Source: Chloroflexota bacterium
GTDB lineage: Bacteria > Chloroflexota > Limnocylindria > Limnocylindrales > CSP1-4
Length of the DNA stretch: 12,290 bases
NCBI GenBank assembly: GCA_017882025.1
Contig: JADGQG010000039.1
Location: 1 to 12,290 of the forward strand
Reading direction: 5' to 3'
Each line of letters opens with the position of its first letter. Position 1 is the stretch's first letter. Position numbers and translations under genes: made by a program. This document shows, piece by piece, positions 1 to 6,681 of this stretch. The notes beneath the pieces were generated by a model, which saw only the letters and a list, made by a program, of their open reading frames with translations, was not told where the DNA came from and searched no databases.

Positions 1-1985
1 AGTCGCCAGATCTTCACGCCTTCGGCGTCATACACGGTTTCGAAGCGCGGGCTCGTCGAGAAGTCCGTCTGCTGCCCATCCGCGCAGTCGGGCCGACCCC
101 CGGACGACAGCACGTAGGTTGCCCCGTAGCGGCCCATCACCTCGGCCGCCCTGTCCGGGCCGTCGCAATACGCCGCGCGGACGTCCGCCTCCCGCGGCGC
201 GGGGTCGTAGCCGAGGTTCGCCGCGTACGGGCCGAAGGTCGTGATCCGCAGCCGGCCGGCGAAGTCGACGGGGCTGTTGATGAAGGCGTCCGTCACGAAG
301 ACCGCGCGCTGCGGCGTGTTGTCCGCGATCCACCGAGCGGCGCGCTCCTGGCCCGTGCTCAGTGCGACGGACTCCGACAGGACATGCCATGACGCGACGA
401 GGACGGGAGAGATGGCGGTGGCCGCAATGACGACCGCGACCACGACGGTCCGCCGGCGGCGGAGCAGCCACCCGCCGAGCAGGGCGAGAGCCACGGCCAT
501 CACCTGGAAGTACTTGTTCATGTCGAACTCGACTGCGCCAGCCACGACGAGGTTCGGCACGAGGAAGAGCGCCACCGCCCAGGCCGCCAGGAAGGCGCGG
601 CCCGGCGGCCGGCTGACGAGGAGCGCGAGGACGCCGAGGAGGAGCGGCAGGCCGATGTTCGTGACATAGAAGAAGACGACCGCCCCCAGCCCGTCCTTGA
701 ATGGCGCTTCTCCCCAGCCGACCACGAAACGGATGGCGCCGCGTTCGTGCTGCAGGAGCGCCGGGCCGACGACGAATGGCAGTGCCAGCACCACCGGCGC
801 CAGGAAGAGCGCCGCGTCGCGGAGCCAGCCGCGCCGCCGCCAGGCTCGGCGCGCCACCGCGTAGAGACCGACGAGCAGGTAGGTCGCCGGGAAGAAGTAG
901 AACTGGAACGGCGCCAGCAGCGCCGCCAGGGTCCCGGCGAGGGCCATCCCGGCCGGACGCCTCCCGAGGGACACGCGGACGAGCAGGAGGACGGAGACGA
1001 TCCCGGGCAGGCCGAAGGTGGTGGCCCGATGCGAGAAGAGGCCTGTTCCCATGACCGAGGCGATCTTGAAGTAGGGCCAGCCGTCGGCCCAGCTGTTGTC
1101 GTAGGAGTTGGAGCGGATCAGGTCCCACGGCGCTCCAGCGCCCGCCGCGACGTCCGTGACGAGCCGGAGCCAGCCCATGCCGCCGGCCAGGAAGAGCAGG
1201 AGCGTCGCGATCGTGGCCGCCCGGCGACTGCCCATCAGGCGTAGCGCGAGTTCCCAGGCCACGAGGGCGAGGGAGCCCGCAAGGAGCCCGCTGGAGACGA
1301 TGAAGACCGGGATGACGTGCAGGCCCGCGACCCCCGCCGCGATCGCGCCGTGGAAATCGGCGAACCAGTGGTACGTCAGGGGGACGCCGGCGAAATACGG
1401 GACCTGGGGCGGGAAGTTGCCCTCGAGGATGCTCTGGCCGATGGCGACGTGGACGAGGAAGTCGCTCCAGTTCCAGCCGCCGGAGACCCAGCCGCCGGAG
1501 ATCTCGTGCCAGGCGCTCGCTGCGAGGATGCTCCCTACGCCGATCGTCGCGAAGGCGGCAAGGAGGAAGGGTGCTCGCTCGCGGCGCACGGCAGCGAAAG
1601 CTCGGCGCGGATCGAGGGCTGGCGGCGGGGCCAGGCCGGGAAGCGGCGCGGCCGCCAGGACGAGGCTGGCGCTCGCCAGGAGGGCCGCGGTCGCAAAGGC
1701 GACCGGGCGGTTGAAGCCACCCGCCGCCAGGCCCAGGACGTTGCCGAGATGGGCGGCGACGAACGTCGAAGTGACGATCCCGACGCCGAGCCGGCCCGCT
1801 GGGCCCATCCGCGGTACGACGCGCGCCACGAGGAGCCAGCCGGGGACGACGAACAGGAACGGCCAGGCGACCGCGACCGCGACCGCTGGTGCGTACCAGG
1901 CGAACGCGAACACCACGATGCCCAGCATCGCAACACCAGGGATCCGACCCGCGGGGATGCCGGCCGAGCTGTCGACAGGTGTCAC
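1..1985 (-). CDS. Polytopic membrane protein, GT-C glycosyltransferase-like (3'-partial)
   Basis: Large integral membrane protein, 661 codons visible; the frame is open at the left edge. It has roughly a dozen hydrophobic segments, the first at about residues 19-45, and a soluble C-terminal domain of about 110 residues. A loop after the early spans carries WSD (173-175), His179, then GNFPP (189-193), FAGVPLTYH (198-206) and Asp210. The downstream-encoded order of these motifs matches the neighbouring paralogue at 2065-4041. Acidic and His residues in the first external loops are typical of GT-C enzymes that use lipid-linked sugar donors, so a role in cell-surface glycosylation is inferred, not shown. 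The C-terminal part ends in VKIWR, the kind of strand that usually closes such proteins, so probably only a few residues are missing. GTG at 1985 is chosen because TATCAT lies 9 nt upstream; ATG at 1928 is an alternative. No clear Shine-Dalgarno sequence is seen. I do not recognise a named gene. Confidence 0.8.
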   Translation of the reverse strand, partial: MTPVDSSAGIPAGRIPGVAMLGIVVFAFAWYAPAVAVAVAWPFLFVVPGWLLVARVVPRMGPAGRLGVGIVTSTFVAAHLGNVLGLAAGGFNRPVAFATAALLASASLVLAAAPLPGLAPPPALDPRRAFAAVRRERAPFLLAAFATIGVGSILAASAWHEISGGWVSGGWNWSDFLVHVAIGQSILEGNFPPQVPYFAGVPLTYHWFADFHGAIAAGVAGLHVIPVFIVSSGLLAGSLALVAWELALRLMGSRRAATIATLLLFLAGGMGWLRLVTDVAAGAGAPWDLIRSNSYDNSWADGWPYFKIASVMGTGLFSHRATTFGLPGIVSVLLLVRVSLGRRPAGMALAGTLAALLAPFQFYFFPATYLLVGLYAVARRAWRRRGWLRDAALFLAPVVLALPFVVGPALLQHERGAIRFVVGWGEAPFKDGLGAVVFFYVTNIGLPLLLGVLALLVSRPPGRAFLAAWAVALFLVPNLVVAGAVEFDMNKYFQVMAVALALLGGWLLRRRRTVVVAVVIAATAISPVLVASWHVLSESVALSTGQERAARWIADNTPQRAVFVTDAFINSPVDFAGRLRITTFGPYAANLGYDPAPREADVRAAYCDGPDRAAEVMGRYGATYVLSSGGRPDCADGQQTDFSTSPRFETVYDAEGVKIWR

Positions 1986-1994
1986 GTCGCACCG

Positions 1995-2000
1995 ATGATA
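1995..2000 (-). promoter_or_regulatory. Putative -10 hexamer TATCAT for the membrane protein gene at 1985
   Basis: On the minus strand TATCAT ends 9 nt before the GTG at 1985. Transcription would begin only a few bases before the start codon, giving an almost leaderless mRNA. The same arrangement is seen before several other genes in this window. No convincing -35 is visible; its expected place is occupied by the inverted repeat at 2011-2027. Confidence 0.4.
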
Positions 2001-2010
2001 GGCGGGTGCG

Positions 2011-2027
2011 GGACCGTTCCACGGTCC
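2011..2027. repeat. Perfect 7-bp inverted repeat, 3-nt loop, between the two membrane protein genes
   Basis: GGACCGT, then TCC, then ACGGTCC form a perfect stem-loop. It lies 37 nt beyond the stop codon of the upstream membrane protein gene and covers the expected -35 region of the next gene. It could be a terminator-like hairpin or an operator. No T-run follows on the minus strand, so classical intrinsic termination is not well supported. A 10-bp palindrome, GAACGCGTTC, lies at 2041-2050 in the same gap. Confidence 0.45.
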
Positions 2028-2064
2028 TCCAAGTTGGCCTGAACGCGTTCGCGACGACCCTGGG

Positions 2065-4041
2065 TCAGCCGCCGGTTCGCAACGACCGGACGTCGTACAC
2101 GCGGTAGTTCTCCGTGTGCGCCGCGACCGGGAACCGCGCCGCGTACGCGGCCTCGTTCGCCTTGAGGGTCGAGCGCTCGTCGGGGCCGATGACGACGTAG
2201 TCCACGCGGTACTGTCGAAGCAGGTCGTCCGCGCCGGGGCCCATCGTGTAGATCGTCCCGATGTCGGCCTGGCGCTGCTGGTACGCGATGCCGCTCACCC
2301 AGAGCTGGCCCCAGTAGCCCATCAGGAGGCGGCGACCCGTCAGCTCCATGAGCGGGTCCTGGGCCTGCATGCCGCCCACCAGCATCGCCTTCGGATCGGT
2401 CACGTCGCGGATCTCCGCTGCGATCTGGAGCTGCTCTGTGGTGAGCATCCGGTACTGGCCATGGCCCTCGAGCTGGTCGAGGTTCTCCAGCGCCGGTCCG
2501 AGGGTCATCGTCACGACGACGCCGATCAGGAGTAGCCGGACGGTGGCCGACCGGCTCGACCGCCACGCCCGGACGAGCAGGGCAGCCACGAGGATCGTCA
2601 GCGCGAGGAACCAGTAGATCAGGATCTTGTGGTTGTCCCAGTTCCACGGCTGGAACGCGAACGTGTTCGCGACCACAAAGATCGGCATGAAGGCCAGCAG
2701 AGCGCGATGCGAACGCGGCGGCAGGATCCGGCGGGCGCCCAGGGCCAGCAGCCCGAGCGGGATGAAGAGCCCGAGGTTCTTGAGCCAGAACCACCACCAA
2801 GGGTCGTTGAAGGGCGCATCGCCGGCGACCCAGCCCAGGTCGAGCCGGAAGGCCGCCAGCGCCCCCGCCCCGCCGCCGAGCTGCATGAGCAGCTGCGGGA
2901 CGGCCACCGCGACCCAGACGAGGTGGAACCCGATCCACCCGCGCCACGGGATGGTCCGCAGCTGCCACGGTCGCCGGGCGAGCAGCAACGCGAGGAACGG
3001 GGTGACCATTGCGAGCGCGAGCAGCGTGGGCAGATGGGCGAGCGGCAGCAGGCCGGCCACGACCCCGGCCAGCGCGAACGTACCCATGGCATGCCTGCGT
3101 GCGGCCCGGACCAGGAGCGTGACGGTCAGCATCGCGAGCGGCAGGCCGTACAGGTAGGCGCGCTGTGACATCAGGAACGCGAAGTACGGGTTGAAGAAGC
3201 GGATGTGCAGGTCCACCTGCGCCTTTGCGTCCCACGGTGCGTTTGCCAGCGTCCCGAACAGGTCGTGACTCGTATCGATCCGGGCGATCGTGGCGATCCA
3301 GCCAAGGCCGGCCCCGAACACGAAGAGGATGACGGCGAGCGTCGCAATCGAACGGACGCCGCTCAACCGGCGCGCGAACGCGTACAGGCCAAGGACGGCC
3401 AGGATCGAGAGGACGAAGCTGTGGAACGGCAGGACCGCCAGCGGATCCATGCCAAGGACGACGAACGCCGCGGGCGTCAGGTCGCTCAGGTAGTGATAGC
3501 TCAGCGGAATCCCGGCGAACAGCGGATGCTCGGGCGGGAAGTTCCCGCCGAAGGCGAACCGGGTGACGATCCCGAGGTGGGTGGGCCAGTCGCTCCAGAG
3601 ATACTCGTGACCGGCCCAGAGCCCGTCGGGCCGAAGCGTCAGCGCGCTCGAGAAGAGCAGGGCCCAGCGCACGACCAGCAGCGCGACGAGCGCGGTGGCC
3701 CACGGGTCCAGCCGTCCGGCAAGGTCGCGGAATCGCTCGCCGAGCGCGACGGGCGGTCCGTCGCCGCGACGCCGACCTCCCGGCCCGAAGACGAGGAGGG
3801 TGGCGACACCGACGCTGGCGACCGCGACTCCAAGCACGACCGGTGGCCGGAACCCGAGCAGCGTCGCGGCGGGGACCATCGCGAGGGTCCCGGCGACGAT
3901 GCCGAGCACCGCGCCGTACGCGAACCGCTCGAGCGGCGTCAGGAAGCGCGCGAACCGGTCCAGCGCGGCGATACCCGTCGATGCGAGCGCGCCGAGGAAA
4001 AGCAGCGAGAGAAGCATCGGCAGGACGGCCACGAGCGGCAT
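2065..4041 (-). CDS. Polytopic membrane protein, GT-C glycosyltransferase-like
   Basis: A complete 658-residue integral membrane protein, paralogous to the gene at 1-1985. Hydrophobic segments begin at residue 2 and recur through about residue 530; a soluble tail closes the protein. Conserved points shared with the paralogue are WSD (149-151), His155, GNFPP (166-170), FAGIPLSYH (175-183) and Asp187, followed later by a QRA...GLP motif after a transmembrane span. The tail contains the sequence DYVVIGPDE, which resembles C-terminal domains of other large bacterial membrane glycosyltransferase-like proteins. Transfer of sugars from lipid carriers is an inference from this fold. ATG at 4041 is used because it leaves a 9-bp gap to the divergent dinB. 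An in-frame GTG at 4074 has GAGG 5 nt upstream but would overlap dinB head-to-head by 24 bp. The next gene follows after 79 bp on the same strand, so the two may be co-expressed. Confidence 0.8.
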   Translation of the reverse strand: MPLVAVLPMLLSLLFLGALASTGIAALDRFARFLTPLERFAYGAVLGIVAGTLAMVPAATLLGFRPPVVLGVAVASVGVATLLVFGPGGRRRGDGPPVALGERFRDLAGRLDPWATALVALLVVRWALLFSSALTLRPDGLWAGHEYLWSDWPTHLGIVTRFAFGGNFPPEHPLFAGIPLSYHYLSDLTPAAFVVLGMDPLAVLPFHSFVLSILAVLGLYAFARRLSGVRSIATLAVILFVFGAGLGWIATIARIDTSHDLFGTLANAPWDAKAQVDLHIRFFNPYFAFLMSQRAYLYGLPLAMLTVTLLVRAARRHAMGTFALAGVVAGLLPLAHLPTLLALAMVTPFLALLLARRPWQLRTIPWRGWIGFHLVWVAVAVPQLLMQLGGGAGALAAFRLDLGWVAGDAPFNDPWWWFWLKNLGLFIPLGLLALGARRILPPRSHRALLAFMPIFVVANTFAFQPWNWDNHKILIYWFLALTILVAALLVRAWRSSRSATVRLLLIGVVVTMTLGPALENLDQLEGHGQYRMLTTEQLQIAAEIRDVTDPKAMLVGGMQAQDPLMELTGRRLLMGYWGQLWVSGIAYQQRQADIGTIYTMGPGADDLLRQYRVDYVVIGPDERSTLKANEAAYAARFPVAAHTENYRVYDVRSLRTGG

Positions 4042-4050
4042 GATACGGGC

Positions 4051-5307
4051 GTGACCGCTGCGACGATCCTGCACGTGGACCTCGACGCGTTCTTCGCGGC
4101 CGTCGAGCAGCGCGACCGTCCGGAGCTGCTGGGGAAGCCCGTGATCGTCGGCGGCGACCCGGGCGCCCGCGGCGTCGTGAGTGCGGCAAGCTACGAGGCG
4201 CGGCGGTTCGGGGTCCATTCGGCGATGCCGCTGCGAACCGCGGCTGCGCTCTGCCCGGAGGGCATCTTCCTGCCGGTGAACGGGTCGAAGTACCGCGCGG
4301 CCAGCCGAGCGGTGATGGAGATCCTGGGTCGGTACACGCCGCGCGTGGAGCAGGTTTCGATCGACGAGGCGTTCCTCGATGTCGCCGGGTCGGAGGCGCT
4401 CTTCGGCTCGCCTCCGGCGATCGCTGCCTCGATCAAGGCCGCGGTCCGCCTCGAGGTCGGGCTGACTGCGTCAGTCGGCGTGGCGAGCACGAAGCTGGTG
4501 GCGAAGATCGCCTCGGACCTGCGCAAGCCGGACGGGCTGGTCGTCGTGGCAGCCGGCGACGAGGCCGCCTTCCTCGCCCCGTTGCCCATCGCGCGGCTCT
4601 GGGGCGTTGGCGCGCAGACGCGGGCGGCCCTCGCGGAGTACGGCGTGGAGACGATCGGCGACCTCGCCGCAACCGAGCCCCAGCTCCTCGTGCGGCGGCT
4701 CGGGAAGCACGGCGCGACCCTGGTCGAGCGAGCCCGCGGGGTTGACCCTTCACCGGTCACCGGCGACGCGGAGGCGAAGTCGGTCAGCCACGAGCACACC
4801 TTCGACGTGGACACGAGCGACGTGGACGAGATCGAACGGACGCTGCTCGCGCTCGCGGAGGGCGTCGCGGCGCGGCTCCGCGCCGGAGGCGTGCGGGCGG
4901 CGACCGTCGTGGTGAGGGTTCGCGACAGCGACTTCCGCACGGTGACCCGCCAGCGGACGCTCGCGGAGCCGACGGACCTGGCGGAGCCGATCTGGCACAT
5001 CGCGTTGGAGCTGGCGCGGCCGGAGATCCGCGGCCGCCGGATCCGCCTCGTTGGCGTGGGAGCGCACGGCCTGGGCGAGCCGGCGCAGCTTGGGCTCTTC
5101 GCGCCGGATGACGACCGACGGCGCAGGGCAGTCGAGGCGACGGACGCGGTCAGGCGTCGCTTCGGGGAGCGGGCGGTGACCCGCGCAAGGCTGCTCGGAA
5201 GCGACTTCTCGGCCGGCGGCCGAGACCCGATGCAACCGCCCGACCCGCGGGGCGTCGGACGGCAACGGCCGGCGCCCGCGGCGGACGAGGACCCGTCGAG
5301 CTCGTGA
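4051..5307 (+). CDS. dinB: DNA polymerase IV (Y-family translesion polymerase)
   Basis: A 418-residue, cytoplasmic, error-prone DNA polymerase that copies past damaged template bases. The start HVDLDAFFAAVE carries the first metal ligand Asp10 and the steric-gate Phe15. SIDEAFLD contains the catalytic pair Asp105-Glu106. TASVGVASTKLVAKIASDLRKPDG (139-162, key residues Ser141, Lys148, Lys152) is the conserved palm segment, and IARLWGVGAQT (180-190) is the thumb helix-hairpin-helix region. The little-finger domain spans about 241-342. QLGLF at 346-350 matches the beta-clamp binding motif, followed by a basic, low-complexity tail. Length is slightly above the roughly 350 residues usual for the family because of this tail. 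GTG at 4051 is chosen since homologous sequence begins at residue 6 and upstream frame is antisense to the membrane protein gene. A weak CATGAT lies 6 nt before the GTG. No LexA box is visible in its immediate upstream region. Confidence 0.95.
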   Translation: MTAATILHVDLDAFFAAVEQRDRPELLGKPVIVGGDPGARGVVSAASYEARRFGVHSAMPLRTAAALCPEGIFLPVNGSKYRAASRAVMEILGRYTPRVEQVSIDEAFLDVAGSEALFGSPPAIAASIKAAVRLEVGLTASVGVASTKLVAKIASDLRKPDGLVVVAAGDEAAFLAPLPIARLWGVGAQTRAALAEYGVETIGDLAATEPQLLVRRLGKHGATLVERARGVDPSPVTGDAEAKSVSHEHTFDVDTSDVDEIERTLLALAEGVAARLRAGGVRAATVVVRVRDSDFRTVTRQRTLAEPTDLAEPIWHIALELARPEIRGRRIRLVGVGAHGLGEPAQLGLFAPDDDRRRRAVEATDAVRRRFGERAVTRARLLGSDFSAGGRDPMQPPDPRGVGRQRPAPAADEDPSSS

Positions 5308-5359
5308 CAGACGAGGTGGCACAGGGGTCGGGGAAAGTCCGGTCATCGCAGGTTCGGGC

Positions 5360-5389
5360 TTGACATCGAACAGGCGTTCGGTCTAGACT
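5360..5389 (+). promoter_or_regulatory. Sigma70-type promoter: TTGACA (5360-5365), 18-nt spacer, TAGACT (5384-5389)
   Basis: A perfect -35 TTGACA and a -10 TAGACT separated by 18 nt drive the small gene at 5466. Transcription would start near 5396, giving a leader of about 70 nt. A LexA-type box sits inside the spacer and a second one just downstream of the expected start. This is the only promoter in the window with a consensus -35 and a long leader. Confidence 0.75.
5367..5380. promoter_or_regulatory. LexA/SOS box 1, CGAAC-N4-GTTCG
   Basis: CGAACAGGCGTTCG is a perfect inverted repeat matching the CGAAC-N4-GTTCG operator of Firmicute and Actinobacterial LexA. It lies between the -35 and -10 of the promoter, where bound repressor would block RNA polymerase. 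Confidence 0.8.
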
Positions 5390-5399
5390 TCAGGTTATT

Positions 5400-5413
5400 C
5401 GAACACCCGTTCT
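5400..5413. promoter_or_regulatory. LexA/SOS box 2, CGAAC-N4-GTTCT
   Basis: CGAACACCCGTTCT differs from the ideal operator only in its last base. It starts 33 bp after box 1, about three helical turns, which places both sites on the same DNA face and would allow cooperative LexA binding. It overlaps the start of the predicted transcript. Confidence 0.7.
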
Positions 5414-5465
5414 GTCCCCCTGGTGCCCTGGGAGACGACGACCCCGCCGAAAAGGAGCCGTCGAC

Positions 5466-5738
5466 ATGGCGATCACCCGCGTCGAACCCGTTCACGTCCA
5501 GGTCAGGACGGATTGGCTGACCGGGCGCCCCCGCGAGATCCGTTGGGGTGAGCAGGTCTTCTCCGTCACCAACATCGCGGCGGTGCGCCGCGAAACCGCT
5601 GCGTACCCGATCGAGATCGGTCCGTCCACGACCTTCGAGGTCGACACGGCCGGAGCGCGTCTCGCGCTCACGTTCCGCCACCGCGGCCGCCGCTGGACGG
5701 TCGACGGCGTCGACACGACGGAGCGCCGAGCGGCGTAG
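5466..5738 (+). CDS. Small protein of unknown function, predicted SOS-inducible
   Basis: A 90-residue soluble protein with no signal peptide or membrane span. AAGGAG at 5452-5457 lies 8 nt before the ATG, a strong ribosome binding site, and a promoter with two LexA boxes lies upstream, so expression after DNA damage is likely. The pattern RPREIRWGEQVFSV (21-34), an Arg/Glu-rich stretch (41-43), then alternating hydrophobic residues and RRWTVDGV (75-82) suggests an all-beta fold. The RPxxxxW....V....W.V pattern recalls small proteins encoded beside translesion polymerase genes in Actinobacteria (DUF6504-like). That resemblance is from memory and unverified. It lies 158 bp after dinB, the same strand, but has its own promoter. 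A role as accessory factor in DNA-damage tolerance is an inference from regulation and neighbourhood. Confidence 0.8.
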   Translation: MAITRVEPVHVQVRTDWLTGRPREIRWGEQVFSVTNIAAVRRETAAYPIEIGPSTTFEVDTAGARLALTFRHRGRRWTVDGVDTTERRAA

Positions 5739-5842
5739 CGGATAGCCGCGGAGCACCCGTCGCTCTCGCAGGCGATCAGGACCTCGCGCGCCGACGCGCA
5801 GCGGCCGCAAGGTCGCCCGGATCGCACCTCCCGTTGCGTCCT

Positions 5843-5869
5843 GCGCCGACGTGCCCTCCCGGTCGGCGC
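5843..5869 (+). terminator. Hairpin, 8-bp stem, downstream of the SOS-boxed gene
   Basis: GCGCCGAC and GTCGGCGC form a perfect 8-bp stem around an 11-nt loop, about 105 nt after the stop codon at 5738. The following CTCCTT is only weakly pyrimidine-rich, so this is a terminator candidate rather than a proven one. It stands just before the stronger hairpin at 5876-5921. Confidence 0.4.
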
Positions 5870-5875
5870 CTCCTT

Positions 5876-5921
5876 CGGGCCCGGGGCGGATGTCACCGGT
5901 ACGACGTCCACCCCGGGCCCG
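5876..5921. repeat. Long, very stable interrupted hairpin between the small gene and fchA
   Basis: CGGGCCCGGGG (5876-5886) pairs perfectly with CCCCGGGCCCG (5911-5921). After a single C/A mismatch, GGATGTC (5888-5894) pairs with GACGTCC (5903-5909), including one G-T pair, around the loop ACCGGTAC. No T-run follows. It may be a rho-independent-like stop, a repeat of REP type, or a protein-binding site. The fchA -10 hexamer begins 49 bp downstream. The 244-bp gap between the genes otherwise holds no gene that I can support. Confidence 0.6.
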
Positions 5922-5970
5922 GCCAATCGTGACGCACCCCGGCGGCCGTGTGTCGGGTGAGGCCGACTCC

Positions 5971-5976
5971 TACAAT
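5971..5976 (+). promoter_or_regulatory. -10 hexamer TACAAT of the fchA-folD-fhs operon
   Basis: TACAAT ends 6 nt before the ATG at 5983, so transcription is expected to start at or next to the A of the start codon. This implies a leaderless mRNA. No Shine-Dalgarno sequence is present, which agrees, and there is no room for a riboswitch. No clear -35 is seen. Confidence 0.6.
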
Positions 5977-5982
5977 CGCGGC

Positions 5983-6681
5983 ATGTCGGACAGCCCAGGG
6001 CCGCGTTTTGGATCACTGACCATCGACGGGTTCATCGAGCAGCTCGCCTCGTCGGCGCCGGTCCCGGGCGGCGGGAGTGCCGCGGCCGTGGCCGCAGGAC
6101 TGGCCGCCAGCCTCGTGGCGATGGTCGCGGGGCTGTCCGTGGATCGCCCGATCTACGCGCGGTTCGCGAGCACACACGTGCGGGCGGGCGGGGCTGGGCG
6201 TGCGCTCGCGGCGCGCCTGCTGGGGCTCGCGGACGAGGACGCGGCTGCGTACGGCGCCTTTGCCGCGGCGATGAAGCTGCCCCGGGCCACGGACCAGGAG
6301 AAGGCAGTGCGCTTGGCCGCCATCCGCGCCGCGGCCGTGACCGCGGCCGAGGTTCCGCTGCGGACGCTGGAGGCTTGCCGCGATCTGGTCGTCGCATCGG
6401 AGGCGCTGGCCGGACGGAGCAATCGGAACGCCGCCAGCGATCTCGCGGTCGCGTCCCGGCTGGCGGAGGCCGCCGCGCACGGCGCCGCGGAGAACGTGAT
6501 GGTGAACCTGCCAGCTCTCGGGGACGAGGAGCGCGCCGACGAGCTTCGCGGTCGCATGGAGACGCTCCTGGCGGAAGTCGCGGACCACGCCGAGTCGACC
6601 CGCGCCTTCGTGGAGCTCAGCGAGTTGCGGGATCCGGAGCCAGAGCCGGTCAGCGCGGAGCCGGAGCCCCGGCTCGCATGA
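5983..6681 (+). CDS. fchA: Methenyl-THF cyclohydrolase / formimino-THF cyclodeaminase family protein
   Basis: A 232-residue, mostly helical cytoplasmic protein of the FTCD C-terminal/FchA family. These enzymes either hydrolyse methenyl-THF to 10-formyl-THF or deaminate formimino-THF to methenyl-THF. Family signatures are PVPGGGSAAA (26-35), the helix ADEDAAAYGAF (83-93), KLPRAT (98-103), SNRNAASD (146-153) and ENVMVNL (170-176). The length is that of the stand-alone form. ATG at 5983 is chosen because homology begins shortly after it and TACAAT precedes it by 6 nt; in-frame upstream codons lie in the hairpin region. Its stop overlaps the folD start as ATGA. With folD and fhs downstream, the cyclohydrolase (FchA) role is preferred, especially since FolD here has lost its cyclohydrolase lysine. 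The cyclodeaminase role is possible given hutH 5 kb away. The C-terminus is a Glu/Pro-rich tail. Confidence 0.9.
   Translation: MSDSPGPRFGSLTIDGFIEQLASSAPVPGGGSAAAVAAGLAASLVAMVAGLSVDRPIYARFASTHVRAGGAGRALAARLLGLADEDAAAYGAFAAAMKLPRATDQEKAVRLAAIRAAAVTAAEVPLRTLEACRDLVVASEALAGRSNRNAASDLAVASRLAEAAAHGAAENVMVNLPALGDEERADELRGRMETLLAEVADHAESTRAFVELSELRDPEPEPVSAEPEPRLA

Noticed and set aside
2658..2669. CGAAC-GT-GTTCG as a possible LexA site
   Set aside because: The half-sites are separated by 2 bases rather than 4, and the site lies deep in a coding region. The similar CGAACGTGTTCC at 11453-11464 and GAACGCGTTC at 2041-2050 fail for the same spacing reason.
3205..4050. An N-terminal extension of about 280 residues fused to DinB
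   Set aside because: The frame is open upstream, but the sequence is charged and low in complexity and lies antisense to the membrane protein gene. DinB homology begins at residue 6 after the GTG at 4051.
1982..4189. Very long open frame on the minus strand overlapping the membrane protein gene in another phase
   Set aside because: It is Arg/Pro/Ala-rich without any family signature, and another frame of the same strand gives a clear membrane protein. Long spurious frames are expected where GC is this high.
5739..5970. A tetrahydrofolate or other riboswitch upstream of fchA
   Set aside because: The -10 hexamer lies 6 nt before the start codon, so there is no leader RNA to hold a riboswitch, and the THF riboswitch core is not seen.
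5492..6016. A minus-strand frame opposite the SOS-boxed small gene
   Set aside because: It is Arg-rich, spans both hairpins and lacks a ribosome binding site. The plus-strand gene has a promoter and Shine-Dalgarno sequence.
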